From an uncultured Ruminococcus sp. (lineage in GTDB: Bacteria; Bacillota; Clostridia; Oscillospirales; Acutalibacteraceae): a stretch of 64,000 nucleotides of DNA. The stretch spans positions 83,706 to 147,705 of the forward strand of contig CACYIC010000002.1 in NCBI GenBank assembly GCA_902774325.1, in the 5' to 3' direction. The position numbers were made by a program, and so were the translations under genes. The notes under the pieces were generated by a model that was given only the letters and a program-made list of their open reading frames with translations, did no database searches and was not told the DNA's origin. Positions 15,708 through 24,182 of this stretch are shown one piece after another. The first letter of the stretch is position 1. Every line of letters begins with the position of its first letter.

Positions 15708-17297
15708 ATGAACACAAGAAGAATCATTTCAATCTTGCTTTCCGTATGCATGCTGCTTGGCATTGCGGGAATTTCCGCTAGTGCTGCGACTGCTGCGGAG
15801 GGTGCCGGTGCCGCCGACCTCACGATCGCTGCGACATCTAACATCGGTGCATCTGCTACAGAAACCATTGATTCGACGACCGGTCAGGTAACAGTTACAT
15901 ATTATGTAAATTGTGCCACGGCTGATCTTATGAACGCTCAGTGGACTCTCACCTACGACAGTGAATACCTCACCTTTGACACAACCAATGGCGCGAACCT
16001 CAGCTACAACGACAATGATATTGATGATGTAAATGAGTACTTCATGATGCCCTTCGCCAACGGCGACGGAGTGTTCAATTTCGGCAGAACAAACGAAGTT
16101 ATCGGCAACCTCACCAAACTCGGCAAGTACAAGCTCTCCTCAAACGGCAGCAAGGTTGAATTTGTAAGCATTAAGTTCAAGCCCAAGAAGGCGGGTAACA
16201 CCACAGTTAACCTCGACGTAGAGGTTTCTCAGGTCGTTAAGAACGGCGCTACCGACGAGAGTGATTTCATCATGAATTCCGAGATCGTAGATAATACCGT
16301 TGCGCTCGGCGCTTCTGCGGCTATCACAACCGACTCACGTGTTGATCCTGCCCTCACTTTTGCAGGCGCTAACATGACCTTTGCCAACAACCTGGCGATC
16401 AACTTCTATATCAATCAGTCCCTTAAGGACAATTACTCCGATTTCAGAATCGTTTGCACAAGAGTCGGTCTGCAGGGCGCTGACGAGAGAAATATCGATA
16501 CCTACGCTGCAGTTACAATCAGCGGCAGAGCTGTATATCGCTTCGACTATGAGGGGCTCAATCCTCAGCTCCTCGGTGACGAGATCACAACTGTTCTCTA
16601 TGCTAAGTCAAAGGCGGACGGCAAAGAGTATTGCTCAGATCCCCTTGTTTACAACGGCAAGACCTATGCTTACAACCAGCTCCGCAAGAGCGGTCAGACT
16701 GCCAAGTATAAGACTCTCCTCGTAGACCTTCTCAACTACTGCGCGGCTGCTCAGATTGAAAGAGGCTACAAGACCAACGCTCTTGTTAATGCTGACCTTA
16801 CCACCGCTGAGGCAGCTTGCGGAACTCAGACCGTACGCAGCTTCAACGATATCTCCAACAAGATAGACAAGTCCGACAAGACCGTTAACTTCCTCGGCGC
16901 GAACGTTGTTATGGGCTCCTCCATCTCCGAGCTGGTTTACTTCCAGACAACTCTCGACCTCAGCACTATTACAATCAAGATTTCCGTAGGCAATCGTGAG
17001 AACGTCGCTTCCTACACCGCTGCTGATTTTGAGGTTTACAACGCTGCCAATAATCAGTACACCCTGCTCTGCGATAAGATCTTTGCCAACGAGCTCAGCG
17101 ACAAGATCACTGCCAAGGCTTATGATAAGAACGGCAACCTCATCAGCAACACCATCGAATACAGCATCGAGTCTTATGTTGCCAGAACTCTTCCCAAGAC
17201 CGGACAGAAGGCTGAGTTCCTCGAGCTCTTAAAGGCTATGATGAAGTACGGTGATTCCGTAATGGCTTACACCGGCAAGACTGCTCCTGTAGTTTGA
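15708..17297 (+). CDS. Secreted cohesin-like protein with two repeated C-terminal domains
   Basis: A 529-residue exported protein with a signal peptide (1-30). Residues about 37-190 resemble a cohesin: TGQVTVTYYVNC, MNAQWTLTYDSEYLTF and VEFVSIKFKPKKAGNTTVNL match the strand pattern of that jelly-roll. Two related domains of about 150 residues follow. One begins FAGANMTFANNLAINFY and contains PLVYNGKTYAYNQL and GQTAKYKTLLVDLLNY; the other begins FLGANVVMGSSISELVYF and ends TGQKAEFLELLKAMMKYGDS. The repeats carry no recognised name. No LPXTG motif or S-layer anchor is visible. Cohesins bind dockerins such as those encoded at 1070-3904 and 9897-11222, so a scaffold or adaptor role is plausible (inference). 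The cohesin call rests on pattern only. Confidence 0.7.
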   Translation: MNTRRIISILLSVCMLLGIAGISASAATAAEGAGAADLTIAATSNIGASATETIDSTTGQVTVTYYVNCATADLMNAQWTLTYDSEYLTFDTTNGANLSYNDNDIDDVNEYFMMPFANGDGVFNFGRTNEVIGNLTKLGKYKLSSNGSKVEFVSIKFKPKKAGNTTVNLDVEVSQVVKNGATDESDFIMNSEIVDNTVALGASAAITTDSRVDPALTFAGANMTFANNLAINFYINQSLKDNYSDFRIVCTRVGLQGADERNIDTYAAVTISGRAVYRFDYEGLNPQLLGDEITTVLYAKSKADGKEYCSDPLVYNGKTYAYNQLRKSGQTAKYKTLLVDLLNYCAAAQIERGYKTNALVNADLTTAEAACGTQTVRSFNDISNKIDKSDKTVNFLGANVVMGSSISELVYFQTTLDLSTITIKISVGNRENVASYTAADFEVYNAANNQYTLLCDKIFANELSDKITAKAYDKNGNLISNTIEYSIESYVARTLPKTGQKAEFLELLKAMMKYGDSVMAYTGKTAPVV

Positions 17298-17334
17298 TCT
17301 CAATACTATTTGAATAGAAGTCTTATAATTATGA

Positions 17335-17368
17335 AACCGCTCTGCCCCGAGGCAGGGCGGTTTTTTTC
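17335..17368 (+). terminator. Rho-independent terminator after the cohesin-like gene
   Basis: ACCGCTCTGCC pairs with GGCAGGGCGGT over CCGA and is followed by seven Ts. Confidence 0.9.
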
Positions 17369-17475
17369 GCTATAGATAATCCAATCCTTGATTAGCTGAA
17401 TGAGATCGCACACGACGTAAGGCTGTTTGGCGTTTTATCGGTTATAATAGGCGAGGGCGGTTCCGACAGCGCTTT

Positions 17476-17500
17476 TTGCGCGAAAGCAGTTGCGCGAAAG
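17476..17500 (+). repeat. Direct repeat of TTGCGCGAAAG at the lepA promoter
   Basis: Two perfect 11-bp copies at 17476-17486 and 17490-17500. The second contains the -35 hexamer. A repressor or activator site is possible, and so is a chance duplication. Confidence 0.6.
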
Positions 17501-17518
17501 ATTTTTTTATGATACAAT
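17490..17518 (+). promoter_or_regulatory. lepA promoter
   Basis: TTGCGC, 17 bases, TACAAT, 35 bases before the TTG start. Confidence 0.6.
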
Positions 17519-17553
17519 TAACGAGTAATAAAAACAGGAAAAGGTGATCGACC

Positions 17554-19365
17554 TTGTCATTCCCACAGGATAAAATAAGAAACTTCAGTATAATCGCGCA
17601 TATTGATCACGGAAAGAGCACGCTTGCCGACCGTATCCTACAGCATACAAACTCCGTGGCGGAGCGCGACATGGAGGCTCAGCTCCTTGATGATATGGAG
17701 CTCGAGCGCGAGCGCGGAATAACGATAAAGGCTCGCGCCGTGAGCGTTATCTACAATGCCGACGACGGCGAGAAATATCTTTTTAACCTCATAGATACCC
17801 CCGGTCATGTCGACTTTAACTACGAGGTCTCGCGTTCGCTTGCCGCCTGCGAGGGAGCTATTTTGGTGGTAGACGCCTCTCAGGGAATCGAGGCGCAGAC
17901 TCTCGCCAACACCTATCTCGCGGTTGACAGCGGCTTGGAGATAGTTCCCGTGGTAAATAAAATCGATCTGCCGAGCGCCGACCCCGACAGGGTCATCACC
18001 GAGATCGAGGACGTCATCGGAATTCCCGCCGAGGACGCGCCTAAGATCTCCGCAAAGGCGGATATCAATATCCACGCCGTGCTTGAGAAAATAGTATCCG
18101 ATATTCCCGCGCCTGAGGGCGACAGCTCCGCTCCCCTTCGAGCGCTGATTTTCGACAGCTACTACGACAGCTACAAGGGCGTTATCATTTACGTCCGTCT
18201 GAAGGAGGGACAGATCCATCCCGGCGACGAATTCAAGCTCATGGCGACCGGAAGCGTCTTTAATGTTGTAGAATGCGGACTGATGCACGCTACGACCTTT
18301 GAGAAAACCGAAGGCTTATACGCGGGTGAGGTCGGATATATCACAGGCTCGATAAAAACCCTCGCGGACGCGAAGGTGGGCGATACCGTGACGCTGACCT
18401 CAAATCCTGCCGCGGAGCCTCTTCCGGGCTACAGAGAAGCCCAGCCGATGGTTTTCTGCGGCATCTATCCCGCTGACGGCGCTAAGTACGGCGATTTGAA
18501 GGACGCGCTTGAAAAGCTGCAGCTCAATGACGCGGCGCTTTCCTTTGAGCCCGAAACCTCGGTAGCGCTCGGCTTCGGCTTCCGCTGCGGATTTTTGGGA
18601 CTTCTTCACATGGAGATTATCCAGGAGCGCCTTGAGCGCGAGTATCTGCTGGATCTGATAACCACCGCTCCGAGCGTTATTTACAGGATCACGCGCACAA
18701 ACGGCGACGTTGAGTTGATAGACAACCCCACAAATTATCCCGACCCCTCGCTTATCGCGATGGCTGAGGAGCCTGTCACGGACGCGCATATCTATTCCCC
18801 GAAGGAGTACGTCGGCAATATCATGGAGCTTTGTCAAGACAGGCGCGGCACCTTTGTTGATATGCAGTATATCGACGCCGACCGCGTCGATCTGCACTAC
18901 GTTCTGCCCCTCGCTGAGATAATTTACGACTTCTTTGATACGCTTAAAAGCCGCACCAGAGGCTACGCGTCCTTTGACTATGAGCTGAAGGGCTACGTCC
19001 AGAGCGAGCTTGTCAAGCTCGACATCATGCTCAACGGCGAGGTCGTCGACGCGCTTTCCTTCATCATCCATAAGGAGAAGGCTTATCCCAGAGCCCGCAA
19101 GATGGCGGAGAAGCTCAAGGAGAAGATCCCCAGACAGCTCTTCGAGGTGCCTATACAAGCATGCATAGGCGGCAAGATCATTGCCCGCGAAACCGTCAAG
19201 GCGATGCGCAAGGACGTTCTCGCAAAGTGCTACGGCGGCGATATCACCAGAAAGAAAAAGCTCCTCGAAAAGCAGAAGGAGGGCAAGAAGCGCATGCGCC
19301 AGCTCGGTACGGTAGAGGTGCCGCAGGAGGCGTTCATGGCAGTCCTCAAGCTCGATACGGACTGA
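17554..19365 (+). CDS. lepA: Elongation factor 4 (LepA), ribosomal back-translocase GTPase
   Basis: A 603-residue translational GTPase of the expected LepA length. G1 is [10 protein letters not shown], the switch region is RGITIKA, G3 is DTPGHVDF, and G4 is NKID. The LepA-specific C-terminal domain ends in basic [19 protein letters not shown]. It acts on stalled or mispositioned ribosomes. The start is a TTG at 17554 because AAGGTGAT lies at the correct distance and the next residues ([19 protein letters not shown]) align with the family N-terminus. It is monocistronic, with its own promoter and terminator. Confidence 0.97.
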   Translation: MSFPQDKIRNFSIIAHIDHGKSTLADRILQHTNSVAERDMEAQLLDDMELERERGITIKARAVSVIYNADDGEKYLFNLIDTPGHVDFNYEVSRSLAACEGAILVVDASQGIEAQTLANTYLAVDSGLEIVPVVNKIDLPSADPDRVITEIEDVIGIPAEDAPKISAKADINIHAVLEKIVSDIPAPEGDSSAPLRALIFDSYYDSYKGVIIYVRLKEGQIHPGDEFKLMATGSVFNVVECGLMHATTFEKTEGLYAGEVGYITGSIKTLADAKVGDTVTLTSNPAAEPLPGYREAQPMVFCGIYPADGAKYGDLKDALEKLQLNDAALSFEPETSVALGFGFRCGFLGLLHMEIIQERLEREYLLDLITTAPSVIYRITRTNGDVELIDNPTNYPDPSLIAMAEEPVTDAHIYSPKEYVGNIMELCQDRRGTFVDMQYIDADRVDLHYVLPLAEIIYDFFDTLKSRTRGYASFDYELKGYVQSELVKLDIMLNGEVVDALSFIIHKEKAYPRARKMAEKLKEKIPRQLFEVPIQACIGGKIIARETVKAMRKDVLAKCYGGDITRKKKLLEKQKEGKKRMRQLGTVEVPQEAFMAVLKLDTD

Positions 19366-19379
19366 TATATTTATTTCGG

Positions 19380-19414
19380 AAGGCTGACCGACTCGGTCGG
19401 CCTTCGTTGCTTTT
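19380..19414 (+). terminator. Rho-independent terminator after lepA
   Basis: GGCTGACCGA pairs with TCGGTCGGCC, followed by TTCGTTGCTTTTT. Just after it an 18-bp sequence GCTTTTTCACGGYTGATT occurs twice (19409 and 19431). Confidence 0.75.
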
Positions 19415-19453
19415 TCACGGTTGATTCGCTGCTTTTTCACGGCTGATTTCCAC

Positions 19454-19482
19454 TTGATTTTTACGCAAAAAAGTATTATGAT
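19454..19482 (+). promoter_or_regulatory. Promoter of the sirtuin gene
   Basis: TTGATT, 17 bases, TATGAT, 69 bases before the ATG at 19552. Confidence 0.5.
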
Positions 19483-19551
19483 AATAATATAAGCGGGCGG
19501 TATTATCGCTCTGCTTCTTTTCGGGAAACAATATTATTGGGAGGCGGGCTT

Positions 19552-20274
19552 ATGAGCACGGTTGAACAGCTTCAAAAGGTAATTGACAACAGCAAACGTA
19601 TCGTATTTTTCGGCGGCGCGGGCGTGAGCACCGAGAGCGGGATCCCCGATTTTCGCAGCGTGGACGGGCTTTACAATCAGAAGTACGACTATCCCCCCGA
19701 GCAGATTCTGAGCCATACGTTTTTCGAGCGCAAGACAGAGGAGTTTTACCGCTTTTATCGCGACAAGATGCTCTGCCTCGACAAAAAGCCAAACAAGGCG
19801 CATTTAAAACTCGCGGAGCTTGAGCGCGCGGGAAAGCTCACCGCCGTAGTCACCCAGAATATCGACGGTCTCCACCAGGCGGCGGGGAGCAAAAGGGTCT
19901 ATGAGCTCCACGGAAGCGTACTGAGAAATTATTGCCGAAAATGCAGGAAATTCTACGGAGCGGAGTTTATTAAAAACAGCGAGGGCGTCCCGCGCTGTGA
20001 GTGCGGCGGCGTTATAAAGCCGGACGTTGTGCTCTATGAGGAAGGGCTTGACGACAGCGTCGTAAACGGCGCGCTAAACGCGATCATGCAGGCGGATACT
20101 CTTATCATCGCGGGCACAAGCCTGACGGTTTACCCCGCGGCGGGCTTTGTGCGATATTTTCGCGGCGATACCGTTGTTCTTATCAACCGCGACTCCACGC
20201 CGTTCGACAGCGAAGCGGATCTTGTTTTCCACGAGAGCGTCGGAGCTCTGCTCGATCAAATAAAGGTCGGCTGA
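19552..20274 (+). CDS. cobB: NAD-dependent protein deacylase (SIR2 family, CobB-like)
   Basis: A 240-residue sirtuin. The Rossmann signature GAGVSTESGIPDFRS binds NAD, TQNIDGLHQAAG and the catalytic His in ELHGSV follow, and a zinc module is formed by CRKCRKF and CECGG. GTSLTVYPAAGF closes the NAD site. The enzyme removes acetyl or other acyl groups from lysine, producing O-acyl-ADP-ribose. The ATG at 19552 is chosen because GGGAGG lies just upstream; a TTG at 19537 would include that site. It stands alone and is convergent with the PrsW-like gene, sharing a bidirectional terminator with it. Confidence 0.94.
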   Translation: MSTVEQLQKVIDNSKRIVFFGGAGVSTESGIPDFRSVDGLYNQKYDYPPEQILSHTFFERKTEEFYRFYRDKMLCLDKKPNKAHLKLAELERAGKLTAVVTQNIDGLHQAAGSKRVYELHGSVLRNYCRKCRKFYGAEFIKNSEGVPRCECGGVIKPDVVLYEEGLDDSVVNGALNAIMQADTLIIAGTSLTVYPAAGFVRYFRGDTVVLINRDSTPFDSEADLVFHESVGALLDQIKVG

Positions 20275-20302
20275 ACGGCTGCTGAAAAGATAAACAAAAA
20301 AT

Positions 20303-20343
20303 GGATGGCACTCTCATGATTGAGATCGTGCCATCCGTTTTTT
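20303..20343. terminator. Bidirectional terminator between the sirtuin and PrsW-like genes
   Basis: GGATGGCAC pairs with GTGCCATCC, with an inner CTCATGATTGAG stem, an A-run on the left and a T-run on the right. It therefore works for both convergent genes. Confidence 0.9.
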
Positions 20344-21535
20344 AATAAGGATCATTATTGTTGTTTTGATCCCACTGCGGCGGGTTCTGCGGCTGATTCA
20401 TCGGCGGTTGGTTCCATTGCGGCGGGTTCTGCGGCTGATTCATCGGCGGTTGGTTCCATTGCGGCGGGTTCTGGGGTTGATTCATCGGCGGTTGGTTCCA
20501 TTGCGGCGGGTTCTGCGGCTGATTCATCGGCGGTTGGTTCCATTGCGGCGGGTTTTGCGGCTGATTCATCGGCGGTTGATTCCACTGCTGCGGAGCCTGC
20601 TGCTGATTCATGGGAGGCTGATTCCACTGTTGCGGAGTCTGCTGCTGAGTCGTCGGGGGAATGAAATACTGCGCGTATTCGGGAAGGGTGCTGACAAATT
20701 TGGTAGCTTGCGGATACCTCTTGAGCACCATATCCATCGAGATGAAGCTGCTGAGATTATCCGCCTTTGAGAGCTTGTGAACATTTCGGAAGCAGAGGAA
20801 ATACAGAAAGCCGAGGAAGAGGAAGAAGATGATCATAAAGAACCAGCTGTCGACCGAGGCGCAGAAATCGTAGAAGCCGTGAGCGAAGGTCGGGACGGCG
20901 ATGCTGAGAACGAGCGGAAGCGCCGCGCCGAAGCCGGGCTTGCTTACCGAGATTATGTTATTCTGGCGCAAGCGGCGCTCGAGCGTCCCCGCCTTGCGTC
21001 TGATGTGCCACAGGCTGTAATAATAACCCATGAGTACCGCGAAGAAGCAGTGACCCGGAACGGCAGTGACCATACGCAGTAGGGCGGTGCCGATACCGTT
21101 CTGGAACACATAAAGGATATTTTCTGCGGCGGCAAAGCCGAGCGATACAAAGACGGAGTATACAACGCCGTCGAACAGGCAGTTGAAATTTTTGTTTTTG
21201 AAGGTGATGAGGAACATGAAGATCCACTTGCACGCCTCCTCGATCAGGGCGATGCAGAAGAAGTTGTTAAGAAACTCATAGAAGTATTGCGATCCTGTTG
21301 ATGAAAAGAAAATGGCGTCAGAGTCAAAGCTTCCGCCGAACAGGACGTTCAGCACGCCTCCGGCGAGCAGCTCCAAGATAATAGCGGGAATGACGGAGCC
21401 GACTCCGAGAAAGAAAAGACCGATTAACAGCCCGATCGGTTCCTTGTCAAAGCGATCCATCTTGTAGATGTAGAACAGCAGTCCCGCCGCGGGCAGCAGG
21501 GCGAGAACAGCCATGATTATACTTGTTACACTCAT
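20342..21535 (-). CDS. PrsW-family intramembrane protease with Pro/Gln-rich tandem tail
   Basis: A 397-residue membrane protein. Its helices carry the PrsW hallmarks: LIEEACKW (Glu99, Glu100, Lys103), FDGVVYSVFVSLGFAAAENILY, and PGHCFFAVLMGYY with its His. PrsW proteins are glutamic-type intramembrane proteases, known to cleave anti-sigma factors in Bacillus and Clostridioides. The last 120 residues are a low-complexity cytoplasmic tail of about seven MNQPQNPPQWNQPP-type repeats (42 bp each). The start lies 11 bases after the hydF stop, so the gene ends the hydrogenase-maturation operon, an unexpected partner. The substrate is unknown, and no anti-sigma factor is encoded nearby. Confidence 0.85.
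   Translation of the reverse strand: MSVTSIIMAVLALLPAAGLLFYIYKMDRFDKEPIGLLIGLFFLGVGSVIPAIILELLAGGVLNVLFGGSFDSDAIFFSSTGSQYFYEFLNNFFCIALIEEACKWIFMFLITFKNKNFNCLFDGVVYSVFVSLGFAAAENILYVFQNGIGTALLRMVTAVPGHCFFAVLMGYYYSLWHIRRKAGTLERRLRQNNIISVSKPGFGAALPLVLSIAVPTFAHGFYDFCASVDSWFFMIIFFLFLGFLYFLCFRNVHKLSKADNLSSFISMDMVLKRYPQATKFVSTLPEYAQYFIPPTTQQQTPQQWNQPPMNQQQAPQQWNQPPMNQPQNPPQWNQPPMNQPQNPPQWNQPPMNQPQNPPQWNQPPMNQPQNPPQWNQPPMNQPQNPPQWDQNNNNDPY
20377..20660 (-). repeat. 42-bp tandem coding repeat in the PrsW-like gene
   Basis: Units begin at 20377, 20419, 20461, 20503, 20545, 20587 and 20629, exactly 42 bp apart. The first five are nearly identical. They encode the Pro/Gln/Asn/Trp tail. Confidence 0.95.
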
Positions 21536-21546
21536 ATTTTTACTCC

Positions 21547-22740
21547 TTAAATCAGTTTCTCAAGCTGCGGAAAAACGCTCAAGGTGCGTTTCAGTATGCC
21601 CTGCATATAGGCGAGCGCGATGCCGTAGTTTGTAAAGGGCACGCCGCTGTCCTCGGCGAGCCGACGGCGGTAGTTCATCTCGCGTTCATTGAGCATACAG
21701 CCTCCGCAGTGGATTATCAGCTTGTAGGGCGTAAGATCCTCCGGGAACCCCTTGCCGGAGGAGGTTTCGATGACGAAGTCCTTTCCGGTGTGCCGTCTGA
21801 GCATGGCGGGCAGCTTTACGGTGCCTATATCGCCGCATTGACGGTGATGGGTACAGCCCTCGGAAATGAGGATCCTGTCGCCGCTTCTAAGCTCCTCGAT
21901 CGCGGCGGCGCCTTTAACTGCCGTTTCGAGAAAGCCCTTGTAGCGAGCCATGAGGATAGAAAAAGAAGTCAGGCGGATGCTTTCGGGAACGACGTCCTTT
22001 ACCTTGCCGAAAACCTGGCTGTCGGTTATCACCAGAGCAGTTCTTTCACCGAGCAGCTCAAGCGTTTGAGCAAGCTCGGTGTCGCGGCAGACGATCGACA
22101 GTGCGCCCTTGTCAAGCAAGTCGCGGATGGTCTGCTGCTGGGGGAGGATGAGTCTGCCCTTGGGAGCCGCCTTGTCGATCGGGACAACGAGCACAACGGC
22201 GTCTCCGGGGCTTACAAGATCGGCGCAGAGCTTTTTGTTTTCATCACCCGTTTTTACAAGATGCGCGAGGGTTTCTTTAAGAAGTGTGATATTTTCGCCC
22301 GTCAGAGCGCTGACGGTCAGCCCGTCCTCCCGGGCTTCAAGACCGGTCAGATCGCCCTTGTTGTAGGCGATTATAAATGGGATATCCCTTTCGGAAAAGA
22401 GCGATATGAGCTCGCGGTCGGTCTCGCTCAAGCCGTCGACGGCGTCGGCGACCAGAACCGCGATATCTACGCGCCGGAGCACTTCCTTGGCGCGTTTTAC
22501 CCTTTCCTCGCCCAAGCCGCCGGTATCGTCAAAGCCGGGGGTATCGATTATCATTACGGGACCCAGAGGCAAAAGCTCCATAGCCTTGCTCACGGGGTCG
22601 GTGGTGGTGCCCTTTACGTCGGACACCACGGAGAGCGGCTGCCCCGTCACGGCGTTCACAAGGCTGGACTTGCCCGCGTTGCGCCTGCCGAAAAAGCCGA
22701 TATGCGTTCTTTCGCCCGAGGGCGTGCTGTTCATACTCAT
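21547..22740 (-). CDS. hydF: [FeFe]-hydrogenase H-cluster maturation GTPase HydF
   Basis: A 397-residue protein. The N-terminal GTPase domain has the P-loop GRRNAGKSS (about 18-26), switch threonines in VKGTTTDPV, DTPGFDD and AYNKGDL. The C-terminal FeS-binding domain has the HydF cysteine signature CTHH followed by HCGGC. HydF is the scaffold on which the 2Fe subcluster is assembled before transfer to the hydrogenase. It lies directly after hydG with a 9-base gap, in the order regulator-hydE-hydG-hydF-PrsW-like. The hydrogenase structural genes are not in the window. Confidence 0.96.
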   Translation of the reverse strand: MSMNSTPSGERTHIGFFGRRNAGKSSLVNAVTGQPLSVVSDVKGTTTDPVSKAMELLPLGPVMIIDTPGFDDTGGLGEERVKRAKEVLRRVDIAVLVADAVDGLSETDRELISLFSERDIPFIIAYNKGDLTGLEAREDGLTVSALTGENITLLKETLAHLVKTGDENKKLCADLVSPGDAVVLVVPIDKAAPKGRLILPQQQTIRDLLDKGALSIVCRDTELAQTLELLGERTALVITDSQVFGKVKDVVPESIRLTSFSILMARYKGFLETAVKGAAAIEELRSGDRILISEGCTHHRQCGDIGTVKLPAMLRRHTGKDFVIETSSGKGFPEDLTPYKLIIHCGGCMLNEREMNYRRRLAEDSGVPFTNYGIALAYMQGILKRTLSVFPQLEKLI

Positions 22741-22749
22741 AGCCGCTCC

Positions 22750-24177
22750 TCAGAAGCGGAAATCGCGCTTGCCGTCGTTTTGTATCTCGCTGATGTACCG
22801 CGCCGCGCGCTCTCTGACCTTGGGGTTGGGGATATTTTCAAGCTGCTCCCGGATCACCTTGTCGCCGATAGCCTTGGTTTCGGGGGCGGCGTAGTCGATC
22901 AGGTACTCCTCGAGGGTCATCAGGGCGTTGGGATGGCAGCAGTTTTGGATCTGACCGCTCTTACACAGCGCCATAAAGCGGTCGCCCGTGCGTCCCGCGC
23001 GGTAGCAGGCGGTGCAGAAGGAGGGGATATAGCCCAGCTCCATCAGCCAGCGCACGACCTCGTCGAGGGTTCGGCGGTCGGAAACGTCGAACTGCGCGGA
23101 GTTTTCCTCCTCCTTTTCCTCCTCGACGTAGCCGCCGACAGAGGTGCGCGAGCCGCCGCTGATCTGAGAGATGCCGAGATGAAGGGCGCGGGCGCGCACC
23201 TTCTCGCTCTCGCGGGTCGAGATTATCATGCCGGTGTAGGGGACGGCGATGCGGATAATGGCGATCAGCTTCGCGAAGGTGTCGTCGTCTATGCCGTTGT
23301 CAAAATCGCCGGGGTCGATATCGTCGGCGGGCTGGATCCTCGGGACGCTGATGGTGTGAGGACCGACGCCGTGGACCGCCTCAAGGTGCTCCGCGTGCAT
23401 GAGGAGTCCCGCGAGCTCGTAGCGGTAGAGCTCGAGTCCGAAGAGAACGCCAAGACCGACGTCGTCGATACCGCCCTCCATGGCGCGGTCCATCGCCTCG
23501 GTGTGGTAGTTGTAGTTGTGCTTGGGACCTGTGGGATGAAGCTTCTCGTAGCTCTCCTTGTGATAGGTCTCCTGAAAGAGGATGTAAGTGCCGATGCCCG
23601 CGTCGTGGAGCTTTTTGTAGTTCTCGACTGTGGTGGCTGCGATATTTACGTTAACGCGGCGGATGGCGCCGTTCTTGTGCTTGATAGAATATATCGTTTT
23701 GATGCACTCGAGGATGTATTCGATCGGGTTATTTACGGGATCCTCGCCCGACTCGATCGCAAGGCGCTTGTGACCCATATCCTGAAGGGCGATCACCTCC
23801 TGCTTTACCTCCTCCTGAGTGAGCTTTTTGCGGCAGATATGCTTGTTCTTCGCGTGATAGGGGCAGTAAACGCAGCCGTTCACGCAGTAGTTTGAGAGAT
23901 AGAGAGGCGCGAACATGACGATCCTGTCGCCGTAAAAATCCTTTTTGATCTGTTCGGCAAGCGAGAATATCTCCTCGGTTTTTTGGGGGTCGTCGCAGGC
24001 GAGCAGCACGCTTGCCTCGCGGTGGCTCAGTCCCTTTCTAAGCTTCGCCTTTTCGATGATCTCGTCGATCAGGGCGAGGTTGTCCTTGTTTTCGTCAGCG
24101 TATTTCAGGGTGTCGCGTATTTCGGCGTCGTTGATAAATTCATCGGCGACCAATGATTTCGGATCATACTTAAACAT
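22750..24177 (-). CDS. hydG: [FeFe]-hydrogenase maturase HydG, radical-SAM tyrosine lyase
   Basis: A 475-residue radical-SAM enzyme. The SAM cluster motif is CVNGCVYC (Cys98, Cys102, Cys105). The C-terminal auxiliary cluster is the HydG signature CTAC followed by a further Cys in QNCCHPNA, with the conserved YRAGRTGDRFM between them. HydG cleaves tyrosine to make the CO and cyanide ligands of the H-cluster as an Fe(CO)2(CN) synthon. It is in an operon, five bases after the hydE stop and ahead of hydF. The sequence is full length with all cluster ligands present. Confidence 0.97.
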   Translation of the reverse strand: MFKYDPKSLVADEFINDAEIRDTLKYADENKDNLALIDEIIEKAKLRKGLSHREASVLLACDDPQKTEEIFSLAEQIKKDFYGDRIVMFAPLYLSNYCVNGCVYCPYHAKNKHICRKKLTQEEVKQEVIALQDMGHKRLAIESGEDPVNNPIEYILECIKTIYSIKHKNGAIRRVNVNIAATTVENYKKLHDAGIGTYILFQETYHKESYEKLHPTGPKHNYNYHTEAMDRAMEGGIDDVGLGVLFGLELYRYELAGLLMHAEHLEAVHGVGPHTISVPRIQPADDIDPGDFDNGIDDDTFAKLIAIIRIAVPYTGMIISTRESEKVRARALHLGISQISGGSRTSVGGYVEEEKEEENSAQFDVSDRRTLDEVVRWLMELGYIPSFCTACYRAGRTGDRFMALCKSGQIQNCCHPNALMTLEEYLIDYAAPETKAIGDKVIREQLENIPNPKVRERAARYISEIQNDGKRDFRF

Positions 24178-24182
24178 TTTTA

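Noticed and set aside
21523-23895. 790-codon plus-strand open frame
   Set aside because: It lies antisense over hydF and hydG, has no recognisable domain and no ribosome site; GC-rich codon usage of the real genes leaves the opposite strand open.
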